DNA from: Ulota crispa
Lineage: Eukaryota; Streptophyta; Bryopsida; Orthotrichales; Orthotrichaceae
Length of the DNA: 64,000 nt
Assembly (NCBI GenBank): GCA_963920765.1
Contig: OY987245.1
Span: forward strand, 15,454,727-15,518,726
Reading direction: 5' to 3'
In this document: one piece after another, positions 12,276 to 26,200 of the stretch
Position numbering within the stretch: position 1 is the first letter of the stretch
How the letters are laid out: each line of letters starts with the position of its first letter
The notes under the pieces: model-generated
Told to the model about the DNA's origin: nothing
Seen by the model: only the letters and a program-made list of their open reading frames with translations
Databases searched by the model: none
Position numbers and translations under genes: made by a program

Positions 12276-15230
12276 TCTATTTGCAAATCATTTTTTTCCT
12301 TCTATGCTTCTCATGTAGTTTTCAACCTTGCATATGTTGATATGTTGATTTTTTTTTCTATCATCTTTTATGCAAGATACTCTTGATGATCTATTACTCA
12401 TAGTATTTATTCTACTAGATACTATTTGCATAAACTTGATTTATGGAAGAATGATTCAGTCTGCAAAAATATTATAAATGGTTTGTGGTTGATAAAAAGA
12501 AAATAATGAAAGCAATTGGTATAATATACCTTGATAAGGTAAACAAAGAACTTAAGAGTTTGTTTCAAACTTCATGTTTAGGATTCATGCACATTTTGGC
12601 AATGCCCCCCTCTATCCAACTCTATTTTATGGTGTCTATCATCATGTCATTGTTTCAAAACAAAAAATAAAAAAGTTTTTTTTGGTACAGTCCATTTTTG
12701 GACACTTGTCTGAATTTTTTCCTTTTCTGAGATGTTGTTACCCTCAGGTAGCTTTTTTTCAACATGCGCTAGTACTTAAGAGTATCTATTTGCACAAATC
12801 ATAGTTTAGACAACCAAGATTTTTCCAAAGTAAATTTGGAGCTTATGCAAAAGTAGCCTGTTTATACATTAGAGCTTTATCCAACTAGTATATTGAGTTG
12901 AGAGTTTAGAAAAAGTACTTAAATATCTAACCATGGTTTATTTAAACTTAGTCTCGTTCATAGAGCTCTCCAGGCTTTCCTGTTGGTTATGAATTCCCAG
13001 AGGAAAGTCAGCCATTGAAAAACAATTAGCAGCATGGCATGCTAGTTATGAATTCTGAGAGGCAAGGTAGCCATTTGAAAGGCAATCATCAGCATGGCTT
13101 GACTATTATATTTAGAAAAAAGTACAATAGAGCTTTGAGTGTATAAGCACTGTTTGCTCAAAAAATCCGAAGTTTATAAAAAAACAGCCTTTTTGATAGA
13201 ATTTTACCACAAGACAGAGACTATTTACTTAATTAGAAAAAGTTAACCCATTTTGTAAAAAAAGTGAGTAGTATGAGGTAGAGTAGAGAGTGTCGTGAGT
13301 TGGCAGCATCACCGAGAAGTCAAGGGCCTCACCTGTGCCCATCCCAATTCACACAATCAAACCAGTGATATGTTAAAGGGGTTACAGCAGGTGTCAGCAG
13401 CCCTTGGACGCGTGTTATAGCTTTCACACGGAAATAATGCAGCAACAAAAAATGAGACTACACATAATTGCTCAAAACTTCAATAAATATTTAAACCTGT
13501 GTAGCGTTCTATGAAGACTCCATGCTTGTGTAAGCAAATGCACCAAAGAAGCACCAGACTCCAGTAGCTGCACATCAGACCCACTGGTGTGGCAGCTTGC
13601 ACGTTTCTCACGTGAGTTGTCCAGAGGATCAGCTAGCAGAAAGCATGGCTATGGTGTAGACAATGGAAGTAGAATTACTCAGCGCAGAAAGCTTGTTGTG
13701 AATGTAGCAAGCCAAAGGAACTGAGAGAGAGGAAAAATTCTGAGAGAGGTGGCTGAGAGTTGCTGGCAACCCAAGAGTCCATTCCTGCTACTTTTTTTCA
13801 AAAAAGGTGCCCTAATTGGCAACTGAATTTTGCTGAAGGCTCTCAATTGAAAATGTACATTACTCAGTGATTACTCTGCGATTACTCTGCAGCTCAATGG
13901 CAGCTCAGAACGTGTACTGTAGAGATCTCTCTTAGCTATAGTAGAGGTCAGATTTGTGCAGCTGTAAGCTTATTAAGCAAAGGCTGATATTTGGAATTAG
14001 AAGATTTGTTCTCTATATTTTTTGAGGATAAAAGAATTCCCTAAAAAATTCCAATCTTTTAGTAAGGTATAGCTTATAGAAGCGTGCTTTGGAAGGGAAT
14101 ACCTTTTCTTAAAGAGTCTCATTGAGTTTCTCAAGCTATTAGCTGTCTCCTAGTGCCAAAAAGAACCCACATAAAAAAGCAAGTAAAAAAGCAAAATTGC
14201 TATAGAAGCCATGTCCCATTTTTTGTATAGTAAAGTATATAAGAATACTTTATACAATCTACGGTGAATCTTTGTATAATTTGGTAGACAATTACGGGGA
14301 CCTAGAAGGTGCATGGACCTAATGGTGTGTCAAGTAGATGTCTGGCTGTGCATATTTTGGAGTATAAGGTGTTTAATCTATAGGTGTTATAATCTTGTAT
14401 CCCTAGGATATGTTAAGATAGATTAGATCATGGAGATGTTTACTTGTCCATTGACCTATAAGAAAGGAAAATGACATAGCTACAATAGTAGTGCTTATAT
14501 CCTAGATTTTGTAGGCTAAGTATCACAAGTAACTACTTGCCAAGAAATCTGGAAAGTAAATAAATAAATAAATAATAAAAAAATTATTTAATTAAAAAAA
14601 ACTGTGGCCTATTCTCACTTTACATTGCAACAAGAGCCACTATCTCCAAATGCTAGCTTTTTGAAAACAAGCCATGGCCCATAAGAGATTTCTGTCACAA
14701 CTTCTCACCACTAGTGTAAAGATGGCTTAACTTTATTGAATTGGCCCGACTCCTTGGTTTCAAGGCCTTTACATATGAGACAATTGGCCCCCACTATAAT
14801 CTTATTTTAATTAGTAGTGGAGGCCGGCCTTAAGCAAAATGTGGGTTGAAATTTGAGGCAATCGGCCCTTAGCCAAATTGGCATGGCCCCCATATGTAAA
14901 GCGGCCCTTAGGCTTCACCGGGGCATTTTTTTTGGCCCTAACACCTTTTGCCAATTCACAGATGTCCAAAGATTAGGGATCGACCCACATTCGCGTAAGT
15001 TGGTTGATTTATTGCCAGTTTGACTACTGTTCGCCAAAAAAAATGCCTAGAGCTTTACTTTGCAATAAATTGTTACCAACTTTACTTTGAATCAAGTTGT
15101 TACCTCCCTTGATACAACAGGCACCTAACTTGCTTAAAAGTAAAAAAACTTCCTGTTTCCTTAAGCTTTTACAATAATAAATCATATAAATACTTATAAA
15201 ATTAGGACAAACACCAACAAACAATCCAGA
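12276..15230. other. Intergenic DNA upstream of DDI1
   Basis: No gene or complete element was recognised. A weak inverted arrangement of GGCC-TTTACATATG (14764 and 14890-14905) marks a possible small decayed element around 14743-14930. Confidence 0.45.
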
Positions 15231-15231
15231 A

Positions 15232-15717
15232 AGCGTTGATGAGGAAATCCAAAGCTCCGGAATAGCAGATTCATAAGCCCCCGTTTCAGCAGGAGTGTGA
15301 TTGTCGAAAGGTCACAAAAATTCCCACCCGCATCGCAAATCAGTCATCCTTCCTTCCTTTCCTTCGAGAATCTTCTAGAAACATTTAGCTTCTCTTCTCT
15401 TCCCGTCCTTCCAGTTCCTTGCTCATCACGCCTGATTCTGATTGATTGCTGCATACATTTCTCCTTCCTCGCTTTTGCTCGCTCTCATCCAGATCGCAAA
15501 GCGCACCGGATTTCGCAACGCCGCTTGTAGCTTCGATCGAGCACCTGCTTCGAGGAGCTTGAGAATTGGCGTCTGCGGCGCTGATTTTGAAGAGGAGTGG
15601 CTTTCGAGGTTTTGAAGAGAGGCTTCTAGGTTTTAGAAGCCTTTTTAGAGCAGCATCAAGGGTTTGTTGTGTTGGATTTCGAAGCAGTTCCGTTTTTTCG
15701 CATTAGAATTCGACAGG
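15232..15717 (+). promoter_or_regulatory. Probable promoter and 5' UTR of DDI1
   Basis: Base composition shifts sharply here to C/T-rich sequence (TTCCTTCCTTTCCTTCGAG, TTCTCTTCTCTTCCCGTCC) and becomes GC-richer than the upstream intergenic DNA. The CDS ATG follows at 15718. CT-rich leaders of this kind are common in plants. No TATA box was assigned with confidence. Confidence 0.5.
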
Positions 15718-18700
15718 ATGAAGGTCACGGTGTTAACGGCGGATGAGCGCATTGTCTCCCTCGATGTGGAGCCTGATGAATTGGTATGTGTGTTCTGCGT
15801 TTGTTTTTCTTTACTTTGGTCGACTTTCTACGGTGTTTGCGTAATTTAGGGTAACAGCATTGTGCGTGGAATTGACGACTTTTTATGTTGTGCCTCGGGT
15901 AGGGAGGTAGTAGTAGTACTTTGCATTACTTGTTGATGTCGTTTTTGGTGGTGGTTTAGAGAGTTTGTGGACTTTGTCGTAGCCTCGGTGATTGTGGAGT
16001 TATTCTAGTTTAAGGGAAGTCGTACGTGTTTGGCATTGGCTGTATAAACGTAGAATATTTTAGAGGGATTTTTGGGTGTGTGGATTAGAATGCTTTGTTT
16101 AAGGGAATTGGTATATGTACACCGGGATTCAATCGACCAGCCAGCCCTCCCCGCCCTCCTCTCTCTACTCTTTCCTCCCCTCCCTCCCCGGCATTACACA
16201 GACGTTGATGTTGGGTTAGGGTGGAAAAGCTCAAATTTTTACTTAAGAAGATTTTAGATGTTTATCATCAAAAAATTGAATTTGAGAAATTTGAATTTAC
16301 ATTTGGATTCAGAGACCCTGATTTAGGTTAGAACTAAAACCACAACGGAGGAGTATACAACTATACGGAGCAAATTATTACTTGTATCCTTGTTTGTTTG
16401 TAAAAAGAGCTGAGCTTTTGCACCTAGCTCCATATCAACGTATGTGTAGTAAACCGAGCCGGGAAGGGAGGGGAGGAAAGAGCAGAGAGGAGAGGGCGGG
16501 GAGGGTTGGTTGCTATTTGGTTGATTTGACCCCTGGTGCATATATAACCAATACCCGGTGTACATATATCAATTCCCTTGTTTAATTGTGTGCATTTGAG
16601 GTGGTTTAAGTTCTTTTCTGTTCAGCATTTCTGATCGATGTTTCTTGTAATTCAGGTGGAGAATTTGAAAGCCATCTTGGAGGTGGAGGTGAGATTGATA
16701 ATTAGATAAGGATTTTATTTAGCTGCTGTTCACACAGAAGTTTTATCTACCGGTGTTGCGTGCTACTTTTCTTTGTTGTCTTGTTGATGTTTGCACTATT
16801 ACCCGGCTTCATGTTGTGCCGGTAAAGAGTGGTCACTACTACTATTTCACTACCAATTCCCTACTATTTATACGAGCAACTCCTATAAGTGTGCGGAGAT
16901 GTGTTAGTACATTTGTATGAACTACTTTATACTTTAACAACACCCCTGGCCCTGTGGTTCTCAAAATGCAAATAGGAATAGCTAATCCGAAACACTTGGA
17001 AGCAACACACTATGATTTCATCATTGTTTTTAGTCTAATTAGACTGTTTCAAGAAATTTTAGACGACAACATAGGGAGATTTGATTATAAGGGGGCAGAA
17101 TAAGCATGTTGCAATTCATGGGGAGATCTCTCTACTAACACCTACTTTCACTTGCAAAGTGATCGTGTCAATGTCTAAAATGACTAGGTCACAATGGGGA
17201 GATCTCCCGACCTACTTATTTGCCATCTCCCCCGTTGCACACCTCCTTATGATTGATGTTAAAGTTTTACCGGAAAATATAAGTTTACTAAAAAATCCGG
17301 TTATTGACTTCCAAGTGGTTCAGCTCTCCTTCCTTTAGAGTTGTTTTTAGACTGAACTGAAAATGGTACTGTTTTTTTCTTACCAGACTCAAGTACCACT
17401 TGCACAGCAGCAAATTCTGTTCAACGGAAAAGAGATTCCGAATGCATCTCATCTTAATGCATCTGGTGTTGGTGATAACGATCTACTCATGCTTGTGTCT
17501 GCACGTCCCGCCTCCGGGCCTGCCTCTAGGTAAGCAATTGTTTTGTTTATACACGTGTCGATCTTTTTTGTTTGCTATATGGGTTTTTGTCAGCCAAAGG
17601 TTTTGTTTGAACATGAACATCAAGGCATTCTTGACTGGAAACAGAGTGCGGTATCGTTAAGCCATTGTTCCAAACGAGTCATTCCCATATTTAACATTTC
17701 GTTCAGGACGCTTCAAGGAAGGCAATGAATGAGCCAAGAAGAAATCATGTCCTACATTCTTGAACAATAGAAGCATGTGTTTGGAGTTACTATAATCAAT
17801 TATTAGCTTTTAAATAGCTTCGAAAGTGGACTTTCCATCTTTTATTTAGGGGTTAACCTTCATTTCCATTGCTGGAAGTGTATCTTGTTTGATGGCCATA
17901 GTGGCGACCTTAGTTATTACGTTTAGTCTGTGAGAGACTTATGAAGTTACTGTGGTGGCAGCCCTGCAAGTGCTGCACCGACTGACTTAGGTCTCAAGCC
18001 TGATGGAACCGCCATCAATCCCATTGCACTCATTAGACATTTACAGGGTGATCCCAACATTATGAAGCAACTCCAGCAGGTTTTTATACATATGAATTAT
18101 TGCACATCACTATTATTAACTCATTATGTTGTTGTCATCTGGTTGTGGGTCTAGATTTCTCATTGATCTGGGCTAAATGTTCATACAGTAGGTCAAAGAG
18201 TCCAAAAATGTTTTAAGAACGTCTCGTGAACAATTGTCCACTCGAAAAGTTATACTGAACTAAATTCAAGTAACGAAGTGGTTTTCGTGGTGCACAGACT
18301 AATAGAGAACTCTTTCAAGCTATATCCAGTAACAATGTGGATATGCTGCAAAACCTTCTGCGACAACAACATCAACAAAAGATTATGATGCAACAACAAC
18401 GTCAGCATGAAATTGTGAGTGTCTGTTTCTTAGTTTGGTGTTGTAGGAAATGAAATCTTATTGTTCATTGGTCAAACGTGGCCCTTCAAACATTGCATTT
18501 TCAAATGATAGAAATAATGGGCAATTAATTTACAAAGTGGATTGATTTTTTTGGTTTGGGTGCGTTCATGAAGATTGTAGATGCAGTGGATTGTGGAGAG
18601 AAGAGGAAATAGCTTAGAATGATATTTGCTGATGGTTGCGAATCCTTGTAACTGCATTGACAAATAACACGAAGTGGACATTTGTTCAGTGTTTTGCAGT

Positions 18701-21700
18701 CCTGTAATCTGCATATTAATAAATGATGATAAGAGTAAGAAATGTGTCTGCAGTAAATGTATATTTGAGAATGAGGCGATTTGTGTCATATAAACACCGT
18801 CTGGCTGGAAAAGAATAACATACGTTGAACTTCTGTTCTTGTGCAGGAATTAATGAATGCTGATCCGTTTGACGTAGAAGCGCAGAAGAAAATTGAGGAG
18901 GCCATTCAGCAGGTTTGGACAAGTTCTTTCTCTGCGTTTTTCAGTTCCTGTTTTTTTGGAAGAACTGGTTCAGCCGTAACGTAGCCTCTCCAAGGTTTTC
19001 ATAAGGCTTGGTGGTTCAAATTGTGTTCTACTTTGGTTCTTTCTTCCACGTGATCACAGCTCGTGTGAAAAACCCGGTTGACCGTCGGGTGTAGTTTGTG
19101 GCGTGAATTGCGAATGTTTTCCTGAGAATATTTTTTTGGTTGTTCAGAAAAATGTGGATGAGAACTGGGAAGCTGCGCTAGAATACAACCCTGAAGCCTT
19201 TGCTCGCGTGGTATGGCATCTTTCTTATATGCTTGATCAACCGAACCACTTCCTCTCTCTCCATTCGTGTAGACGTCCTGCAAAGCTAATTAATTGGAAA
19301 TGAAGTCCTCATGTTGCAATGAATCTGTTTCTGCAACAATCATAATCGAGTTCATTTTGCCAATTGCAACGCAACTGGTAGATGTCCTCCGAGGGTGCGT
19401 GTGTGTTTGTCCGGATAAGCCATAAGTTCAAAACATTTGAGTCATGTTGATAAGGGATGAAATGAAACTTGAACACCTATGGGCAAGCACTTTTGCTAGT
19501 GGTATACTGGTACTGTCCCATCAACTGTTTTCGGATGCTCCGTACCCTTGAGCCCATAACATAGTTGATGGGACAAGTTCACTTAGCCTAGCCTTCTTAT
19601 TCAATGGGCTTGAACTAGCCACATCTGCATTGTCTTGGTCTCAATTTTTTGGTTGTTAGAGGCTTCTCAGTAGAATTGTATTCTCACCCTTATTTACGCT
19701 GGATTGATTGTGTCAGAGATGATCATCTAATAACATGATTAGGAAGCAGTGGTGCCATAGATTGATGTTGAAATATCAGGGAACTGGAGGAACATGTTTT
19801 TAACAGGCTTATGATATTTCCAGATCATGCTCTACGTTGACATGGAGGTCAATGGTTTCCCCTTGAAGGTATGTCGTTGTTGTCAATTCCTTTTCTTTGT
19901 TATCCATACGTAGAACTCGGTTACCCTTTGGTGGGCGTTGTGGAGTGTTTGGTTGCACCTCCAGAAATTTCATGAATGGTCGACTTTGCAAGATCTTTTG
20001 GATATGGCATTGGCTTTTGTACGGCACCCGGATGAGATCGCCTCTTCCGCAACATGCAATTTCACATGTGTATGAGAGTGATGGATGAGTGAATCCGTCG
20101 GTTACTTTATTGGCTTGAAGTTTTTTACGTCTTCCTTTTTCTATCAGATTCTCTTTTAACTTGATTCTTTTTTGTAAAAACAAGCACAAAACGCATATGC
20201 ATTTGTCTTTAAGCCTGCATGCATCCGCCTCAGTAAATGACTTGACGAGGAAACAGGCCAGGGATTCCGAAACATGACCTTGCAATCACTGAAGTGTTAT
20301 GATTTAAACATGGCAGGCATTTGTAGACAGTGGCGCGCAAAGCACCATTATTTCTAAATCATGTGCCGAGAGATGTGGGTACGTACTCTGGATGTGATAC
20401 TTCTTTTCTAACTGCTCTTATGGCAAGCGCCAATTACTGTTGCTAAGTTTCCATGTGGTCGGTGATTGTCTTCAAACCTTGCTTTGTATTTACTTTCCTT
20501 TCACTACACTCAAAAGTGTATGTACTTAGTGTTGTTGGAATGGCTAGATGGTAGTATACAGATTTGCATATAACAGGGTATTCCATTCTCAACAAAGTAA
20601 GCATCTTGAAACGAGACGTTTGGTGTAGCCACCTCTCATTCTTGTCCCCAAATCCCAAATAGCCAAAACTGGCCTCTTCCATGTCTATGGAGTTGAAAGG
20701 AATCATTTAGGAAGCTTCAAGATAGGTAACAACATGTGCTGATAGAAGGAAGAGCTGCCCCCTACGTTATTGAAGGATAGACTCACGTTTCGAAAGTTAC
20801 TTTGATCGACTATTGCCTCCCGAAGTAGACCTTCTAGTGGTTAGCTTGGGTGCATTGGGGGATAGAGTTAGAGATTCTGAAGTACTTGTGAACCTGTGTT
20901 CGAGTATCTGTAGTACTCAGTGGGTTTCTTTGAGGACATTGTAATTTAAGAGAACTCACTGTGCTTTGGCAATGGAACTGCAGGCTTCTCAGATTGATGG
21001 ATAAACGGTACAGAGGTATTGCGAAGGGAGTAGGACAATCAGAAATCGTAGGTCGGATTCACGTTGCTCCTCTCAAGGTAAAATTTTCTCATTCGTTTTC
21101 AACAGGTGCAGGTTTTGTCATTAATTCTCTTGCTGTGCAGTTGATTCTATGCATTTTCAATATCCTTGAACTGGTGTTAGTTTGAAATAAAGTGGTGGAA
21201 TTTGTTGCTTCTCTTATGGAGTCTTTCCCCTGTGATATATTGAGTTTAATGATGCATAGATTTTTAATGCACTTGAAGGTTGAGCTCTGCAGATTGGTCA
21301 AAACTTCTATCCATGTTCCTTCACAGTGCTTGATCAGCCGGATCTAGAGTTTATATTTGGTCTTGACATGCTTCGTAAACATCAGGTAAGCAGGATGGTG
21401 CAGTGTGTTTCTGCTTATACTCTTGTGCGCATTGTAGCTAGATTGGTTCCAGTTTATAGGTGAAAGATTGGAAACACCAAGAATTCCTCTGAAATGATCT
21501 TGAGCTAATGTTATGGATCACGCTACTCGTGGTGCAGTGTTCAATTGATTTAAAGGACAACGCCCTTTGGGTTGGTGGAGGGGAGATCTCTGTTCCATTC
21601 TTGCAAGGTAAATGGTTTTCACTGCTTGCAAATTACATAGCAGTACAACGTTGTGATGGAAGCATGGTTGTGGATTATACAAAGGGCTGGTAAATGAATC

Positions 21701-23369
21701 CTGATACAAGATCTGTTGCAAAGGCATTTTGCACAGTTTGAATTTTAAGGTTTTTGATATTAAGTTAATACCCATTAAATTTGTATACTTATGATGAGTT
21801 TATGTGAAGTACAGTTGGTAACATGGAAATGGTGTCAGTTAAACGTCAGTGTCCAGTAGCTCAATATTATTTTGTCAACTATTATGCTAACATTTAGGCA
21901 ACATGAATTTAACATTGGGATAATACAATCCTAATATGGAATGATGTAACGCTCTTTTCATGGTTCATAACTTTTATGAACGTAATGAGGGATCTGTAAA
22001 GATGGTGTATGTTAGAGACCATATACTTGCACGTCCTTTTGTTTATCCTTGGTACTATGAAGCATTGAAACAGCCAACTTAAGAGTTTGTGGGACTTCAT
22101 TGTAGAAAACGAATTGCCATCGCATTTGCACGATGACAAGAGATCGGAAGAGCCTTCATCATCGGTAAGACCAAAGGGACCCTCGTCTGTGGGATTTGGA
22201 GCAAGAACGCCAAATTCATTTCGACTTGCAGTTTTCTACTTATTCCTTGGAACGTCCTAACTTTTCTTACTAGTATTGAATTTCTCAAAATAAAAACTAA
22301 GTCGTGTCTTGGTAATGTATCACAGGGTCCTAGTAGTTCAGCTATAAACCTGCACCCTCCGGCTCCCATTCATGCTCCTGCAGGTCCAGGTTTGTACTAT
22401 TTATGCAACACCCTTGTATGGTCATGTTAGGTAGATTATTGTGTTTCAGAGTGGCAGAGTTGTGACATTCAATATCGAGAGCTGCAAGAACTAGGACGGG
22501 TGTAGATTCTGCGGTTTGAGACAGGCGTATGCATAAGTGTCAATCTTTGAAATCTTTGCTGCTTTAACTTTTACGATGGTTTAGTTTTCCTCAACCCTAG
22601 ATCAACTGTGAAGAATGGGTTGCGTAGCAACTCATACTATTAGCTTAGTGTTGAATTTGTGTTGCTGTAACGGTATTGGATACAGCAATGTTTACGTGTA
22701 CCTTCAAACGAAACCAAGTTAGTACTGTTACGCTGCAGATCATATACGATTGATTCCTTGACTATGTTGGTAAAAACATTTTTGCTGTTGCAGTTCCTAA
22801 TCAAGAATCCCACAAGAGAGCCAGAAGCCCTCAGGTTTGACAATCCACTTATTTCTTTAAACCTCTGCAATGTTCCTTGGATAGGTATGTTTTAGCAAGT
22901 GTCTATGGACCTCAAATAACCAAAACATACTCACACTTGTTGAACGTCAGAGCCTAGGCACCCAAAACGCATGCCCATTTTGTGATCTGTAATTTTGCAT
23001 ATGCAAGTGACATTTTGGAAGTACCTGGAATCGGAAAGCTGGTCTGAAACCCTTTTTGCTCATAACCTGTTTTGTGCCTTACTTGTATTGAGTGCGATGG
23101 TAAGAATGTGTAGGGAGTTTTGAACTGGGCACTTCTGTTCCATTATAGTTGGTGAGAGGACAAAAGATGCTATACTAGAGTGGAGATATCAAGGAAGTTA
23201 GGGTGTATTTATTGTGTGTGATGTGCTTTTGTATCAGGAAGCTCAGGCAGACAGCAAGGTGCAAAGGCTGATGGAGCTTGGATTTGACCGCGATACAGTT
23301 ATCCAAGCTCTTTCTCTCTTCAATGGAAACGAAGAGCAAGCAGCAAGCTACTTGTTTGGTGGCTTCTAA
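15718..23369 (+). CDS. DDI1: DDI1: UBL-retropepsin-UBA proteasome shuttle protein
   Basis: Sixteen exons join in frame to 421 residues: 15718-15783, 16656-16688, 17387-17529, 17962-18079, 18298-18414, 18847-18912, 19148-19210, 19824-19868, 20317-20378, 20984-21077, 21293-21385, 21538-21607, 22106-22164, 22326-22389, 22794-22834 and 23238-23369. All introns are GT-AG. Residues 1-75 form a ubiquitin-like domain (MKVTVLTADER, then LFNGKEI). Residues about 200-325 form the retroviral-type aspartic protease with catalytic D221 in VDSGAQST, followed by GRIHVAPLK and DMLRKHQ. Residues 383-420 form a UBA domain (RLMELGFDRD...ALSLFNGNEEQAASYLFGGF). DDI1/DDI2 proteins bind ubiquitin chains and the proteasome and cut heavily ubiquitinated substrates. 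The length matches plant DDI1. An alternative donor at 22383 would shorten exon 14 by seven codons. Intron 1 carries a MITE. Confidence 0.95.
16102..16578. mobile_element. Palindromic MITE, GGGAATTG family (copy 2), in DDI1 intron 1
   Basis: The ends AGGGAATTGGTATATGTACA and its reverse complement at 16559-16578 match, and the inverted arms extend about 160 bp through a CT-rich/GA-rich stretch (16142-16187 and 16457-16505). The middle shares ATCATCAAAAA-TTGAATTT and GGATTCAGAGACC-like phrases with copy 1 at 2224. The hexamer TGTTTA flanks both sides (16096-16101 and 16579-16584), again a 6-bp duplication. It lies wholly within the intron and leaves the DDI1 splice sites intact. Confidence 0.85.
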
Positions 23370-24630
23370 CGATTCACCATTCTAACTCCATGCCACGTTC
23401 AATGTTCTCGGTTTTCAACCCATTGGTCTTAAGTTTTGTAGGCTTTTAGTACCATTTATTGTTAGAGATGTTGTGGAGGCTTTTCCAGCTGGAGAGAAGT
23501 AAATAAATTATTTTTGTGTTTTGTATTGTTGCATGCTGGAGCAAGTTGTGGATTGGAAGTCTAAAACAGGATTTTAGTGTGAACTGAGGCTAAAGATTTA
23601 CTATGCAGTTGTGGATAATGAAGAATGTGGATGAGTGTTTGGCTTTCAAAGTGGGAGGGAGAGTCGTCATTAATTTGCCTTTTTGGTGTGCCTGATAGTT
23701 CCAAATGAACCTTAAACTATCATTGCAATTGGATCATTTTTATTTGCAATGATACCTGAAGAGTTGTAGCCCTAATATAACTGTAGTTTTTGCATTGTTT
23801 TAGGGTAAATTATGTGTAAATATGATGTATTTTCAAACATTGTATCCCAAATGATGGTTTTGGTGTTAAGTTGGCGTTGATGTAGTGGCTCCTTTGTTTG
23901 TACTTAAAAAGTATCGAAATTGTCAATTCTGAATGGATAGGCACTTTTGCAATGTTGCCTTTACATTGGAGTGAAGTTAGAATCAATGTCTATCAATTAG
24001 TTTGAGTTCTTATTGCAAGTACTCATCTTGTAGACCTATATTGAACAGTTGTTGGTAGAATGTTTTGCTAGAATTATTTAGGGACTTTATGTTATCCTCT
24101 TGTTATATCTTGATGCTTCTATTGTGGAATAAAAACCGTGAAGCTTTTCATGATTGTTCAAGTATTTTATGTTTTGCTGAAGGACCGTGCTAATTTAGTT
24201 AAGGGTTTAGTTAGGGGTATGTACTAGTCCTTCGTAGAATTTCAAAAAATATATTCCATTTATGCTTTTGGCATCCTTCGTTGGTTTTTAAATGCTCAAA
24301 TTTGCAATCATGGGATCAACCAAGAGTACTTTGCCATTGCCCATTGGAAATTTGTGTTTTTTCAAAAGTTTTGAGTAGGTTGTATAGAGGCTTGTTGGGA
24401 TCAATTTTTAAATATGAACACATATAATGTTCATCATTGTTTGTGGTGATATAAAATTTGGACTTTTATGAAAAATGCGTTTTTCAATAGGATTATTGAA
24501 ACTAGAATAAAAAAACATGTGGTTACATGGGTTATTACAAGACAAATGAAGTGTTTGTTTTCCTAAAGTAATAACAAATGTAAGCTCGTTATTTTATGTT
24601 TTTTGAAAATAAAGACATGCTTTAGGGTCT
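23370..24630. other. DDI1 3' UTR and intergenic DNA
   Basis: The first several hundred bases after the DDI1 stop are presumably its 3' UTR, with an AATAAATTA-like signal near 23502. No coding sequence was recognised in the remainder. Confidence 0.5.
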
Positions 24631-24775
24631 CACTAGTAAAAAAATATGTCCTAAAAAGGTTGGTTCACAACAACTACAAATGTCCTAAACAACTATACAA
24701 TGACTTGATTACAATCATTCAAGACATTTGCAATCATTGTGAACCAATCATTTAGGACACGTTTTTCTACTAGTG
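24631..24775. mobile_element. Short CACTA-type MITE (145 bp)
   Basis: It begins CACTAGTAAAAAAATATGTC and its inverted end reads CACTAGTAGAAAAACGTGTC. The arms continue with CCTAAA and GGTTCACAA, so almost the entire element can fold back. No clear 3-bp duplication is visible (TCT left, TAT right). The termini differ from those of the 7.1-kb CACTA element after the shared CACTAG, so it is a separate family. Confidence 0.75.
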
Positions 24776-25890
24776 TATTATGGATATTTACAACATTTAA
24801 AATAAACATGAATCCTTTGCAAATGATTTTGTATTTGATGGCAATAAACTCTATGTCAATAGCAATATTAGCAAAAGAAACCTTAATAGCACATGATTTG
24901 TTTAGGGTACTAACAAAAACCATTGAATTGGGCATGGTTCCAAACTATCATATTTACATTGAAAATTCAAGGAGGCAAGCTATAACTACTTTGAAGCCCT
25001 AATAGAGCATGTATATCTTGCAAGTCCAAGAACTTGGTCAAGTTTAGTGAATTCTTGAACTTTATAATAATGGGTAAAAATTAGACTTGGAAGGCATTGC
25101 TTTTTGTTAAAGATTGCAAAAGCTCAATTGTAAGACCAAAAAAAGGCCAATACTTGAAAAGCTATGAAATGACCATATGAACCATAAAGTATGAGTCACA
25201 TGACTCTTGGAGCTCCTTGACAATTTGATAGTTCTTTGTGTATACACAATGATAAAGCAATTTTTACAAGAAGCATACTTCAAAATTGTTCTTTGGTGCT
25301 TTGACTATGAGGAGTTTGAACTTAAAAAAACCAAAATATGATAGAAAGGTTCATTAAGGATTAGAAGGTTATCACATGGTATTGTTTAAAGGTTCCAAAC
25401 TATAAAACAAATTGTGTATATTGTGTATACTATATAAGACTAATTATTCTCATGGCTACTATTAAGGATATATAATGTTGTATTCTTCTTTTTGTTTTTG
25501 GGTTTACGTATTATGACATAAATGACATAAATGCTTGATTAGTAGCACTCTTGGTCAATTTGCCTTACCATATTATTAAAAATCATAAAACTCCATTGAG
25601 CTAAAAACAAGATTGGAAAATAGGATTGAAATCGACAAAAACAAATAACATACTTTTATTTCATCATTATTATTGAATTTATTGAATATTTCTATAAAAA
25701 ATTGATAATGAAATGACCCAGAATATGTGCAACAACCAAAATGAGTGCAATGGACTATACCCACCACACTACAAAGCATGCAAAGAACCACATGTTTTTA
25801 AATTGCAAAATTCACAACAAAGATTGATTTTGCAAATAATGATCAATATTGTAACAAGAATCAATTACCATGTGGCAAAATAACCCCTTT

Positions 25891-26200
25891 ACGCGTTTTT
25901 TGTTAATTTGGGAAAACGCTTACAAAGTGGGACTTTTGGTTTTTTTGGAATTGAATGCCATGTTTGGGAATCTATTGACTATTTTCTAATGAAATGAGAT
26001 ATATATCTTCCAAAAAGACGCTCTTTTTGGACAGAAAATTCATTAACATCTAAAAATTTGGACAAAAAGTTCATTAAGCAGGTTTCAGGAGGCCTCCTAA
26101 ATTTAACGAATATGGTTCCACATAAATTAAGGTGACAATCTCAGATTTAGGTGAGTACAAATTGGGACAGCTCATTTTCCCAAATTAACAAATAACGCAT
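25891..26200. mobile_element. Possible TIR element of about 310 bp
   Basis: ACGCGTTTTTTGTTAATTTG (25891) and its inverted partner ending AACAAATAACGCAT (26200) match at 24 of 26 positions by eye. CTTTACGC occurs at 25887-25894 and again at 26202-26209, suggestive of an 8-bp target duplication. That copy overlaps the left repeat by four bases, so the exact boundaries are unsettled. The interior is non-coding. Confidence 0.5.

Noticed and set aside
19512-19580. Small inverted repeat GTCCCATCAACT in DDI1 intron 7
   Set aside because: Real but short and imperfect; it could be chance or a decayed element, and nothing supports a function.
19809-20285. 158-residue minus-strand frame within DDI1
   Set aside because: It spans DDI1 exon 8 and intron 8 on the opposite strand with no family signature.
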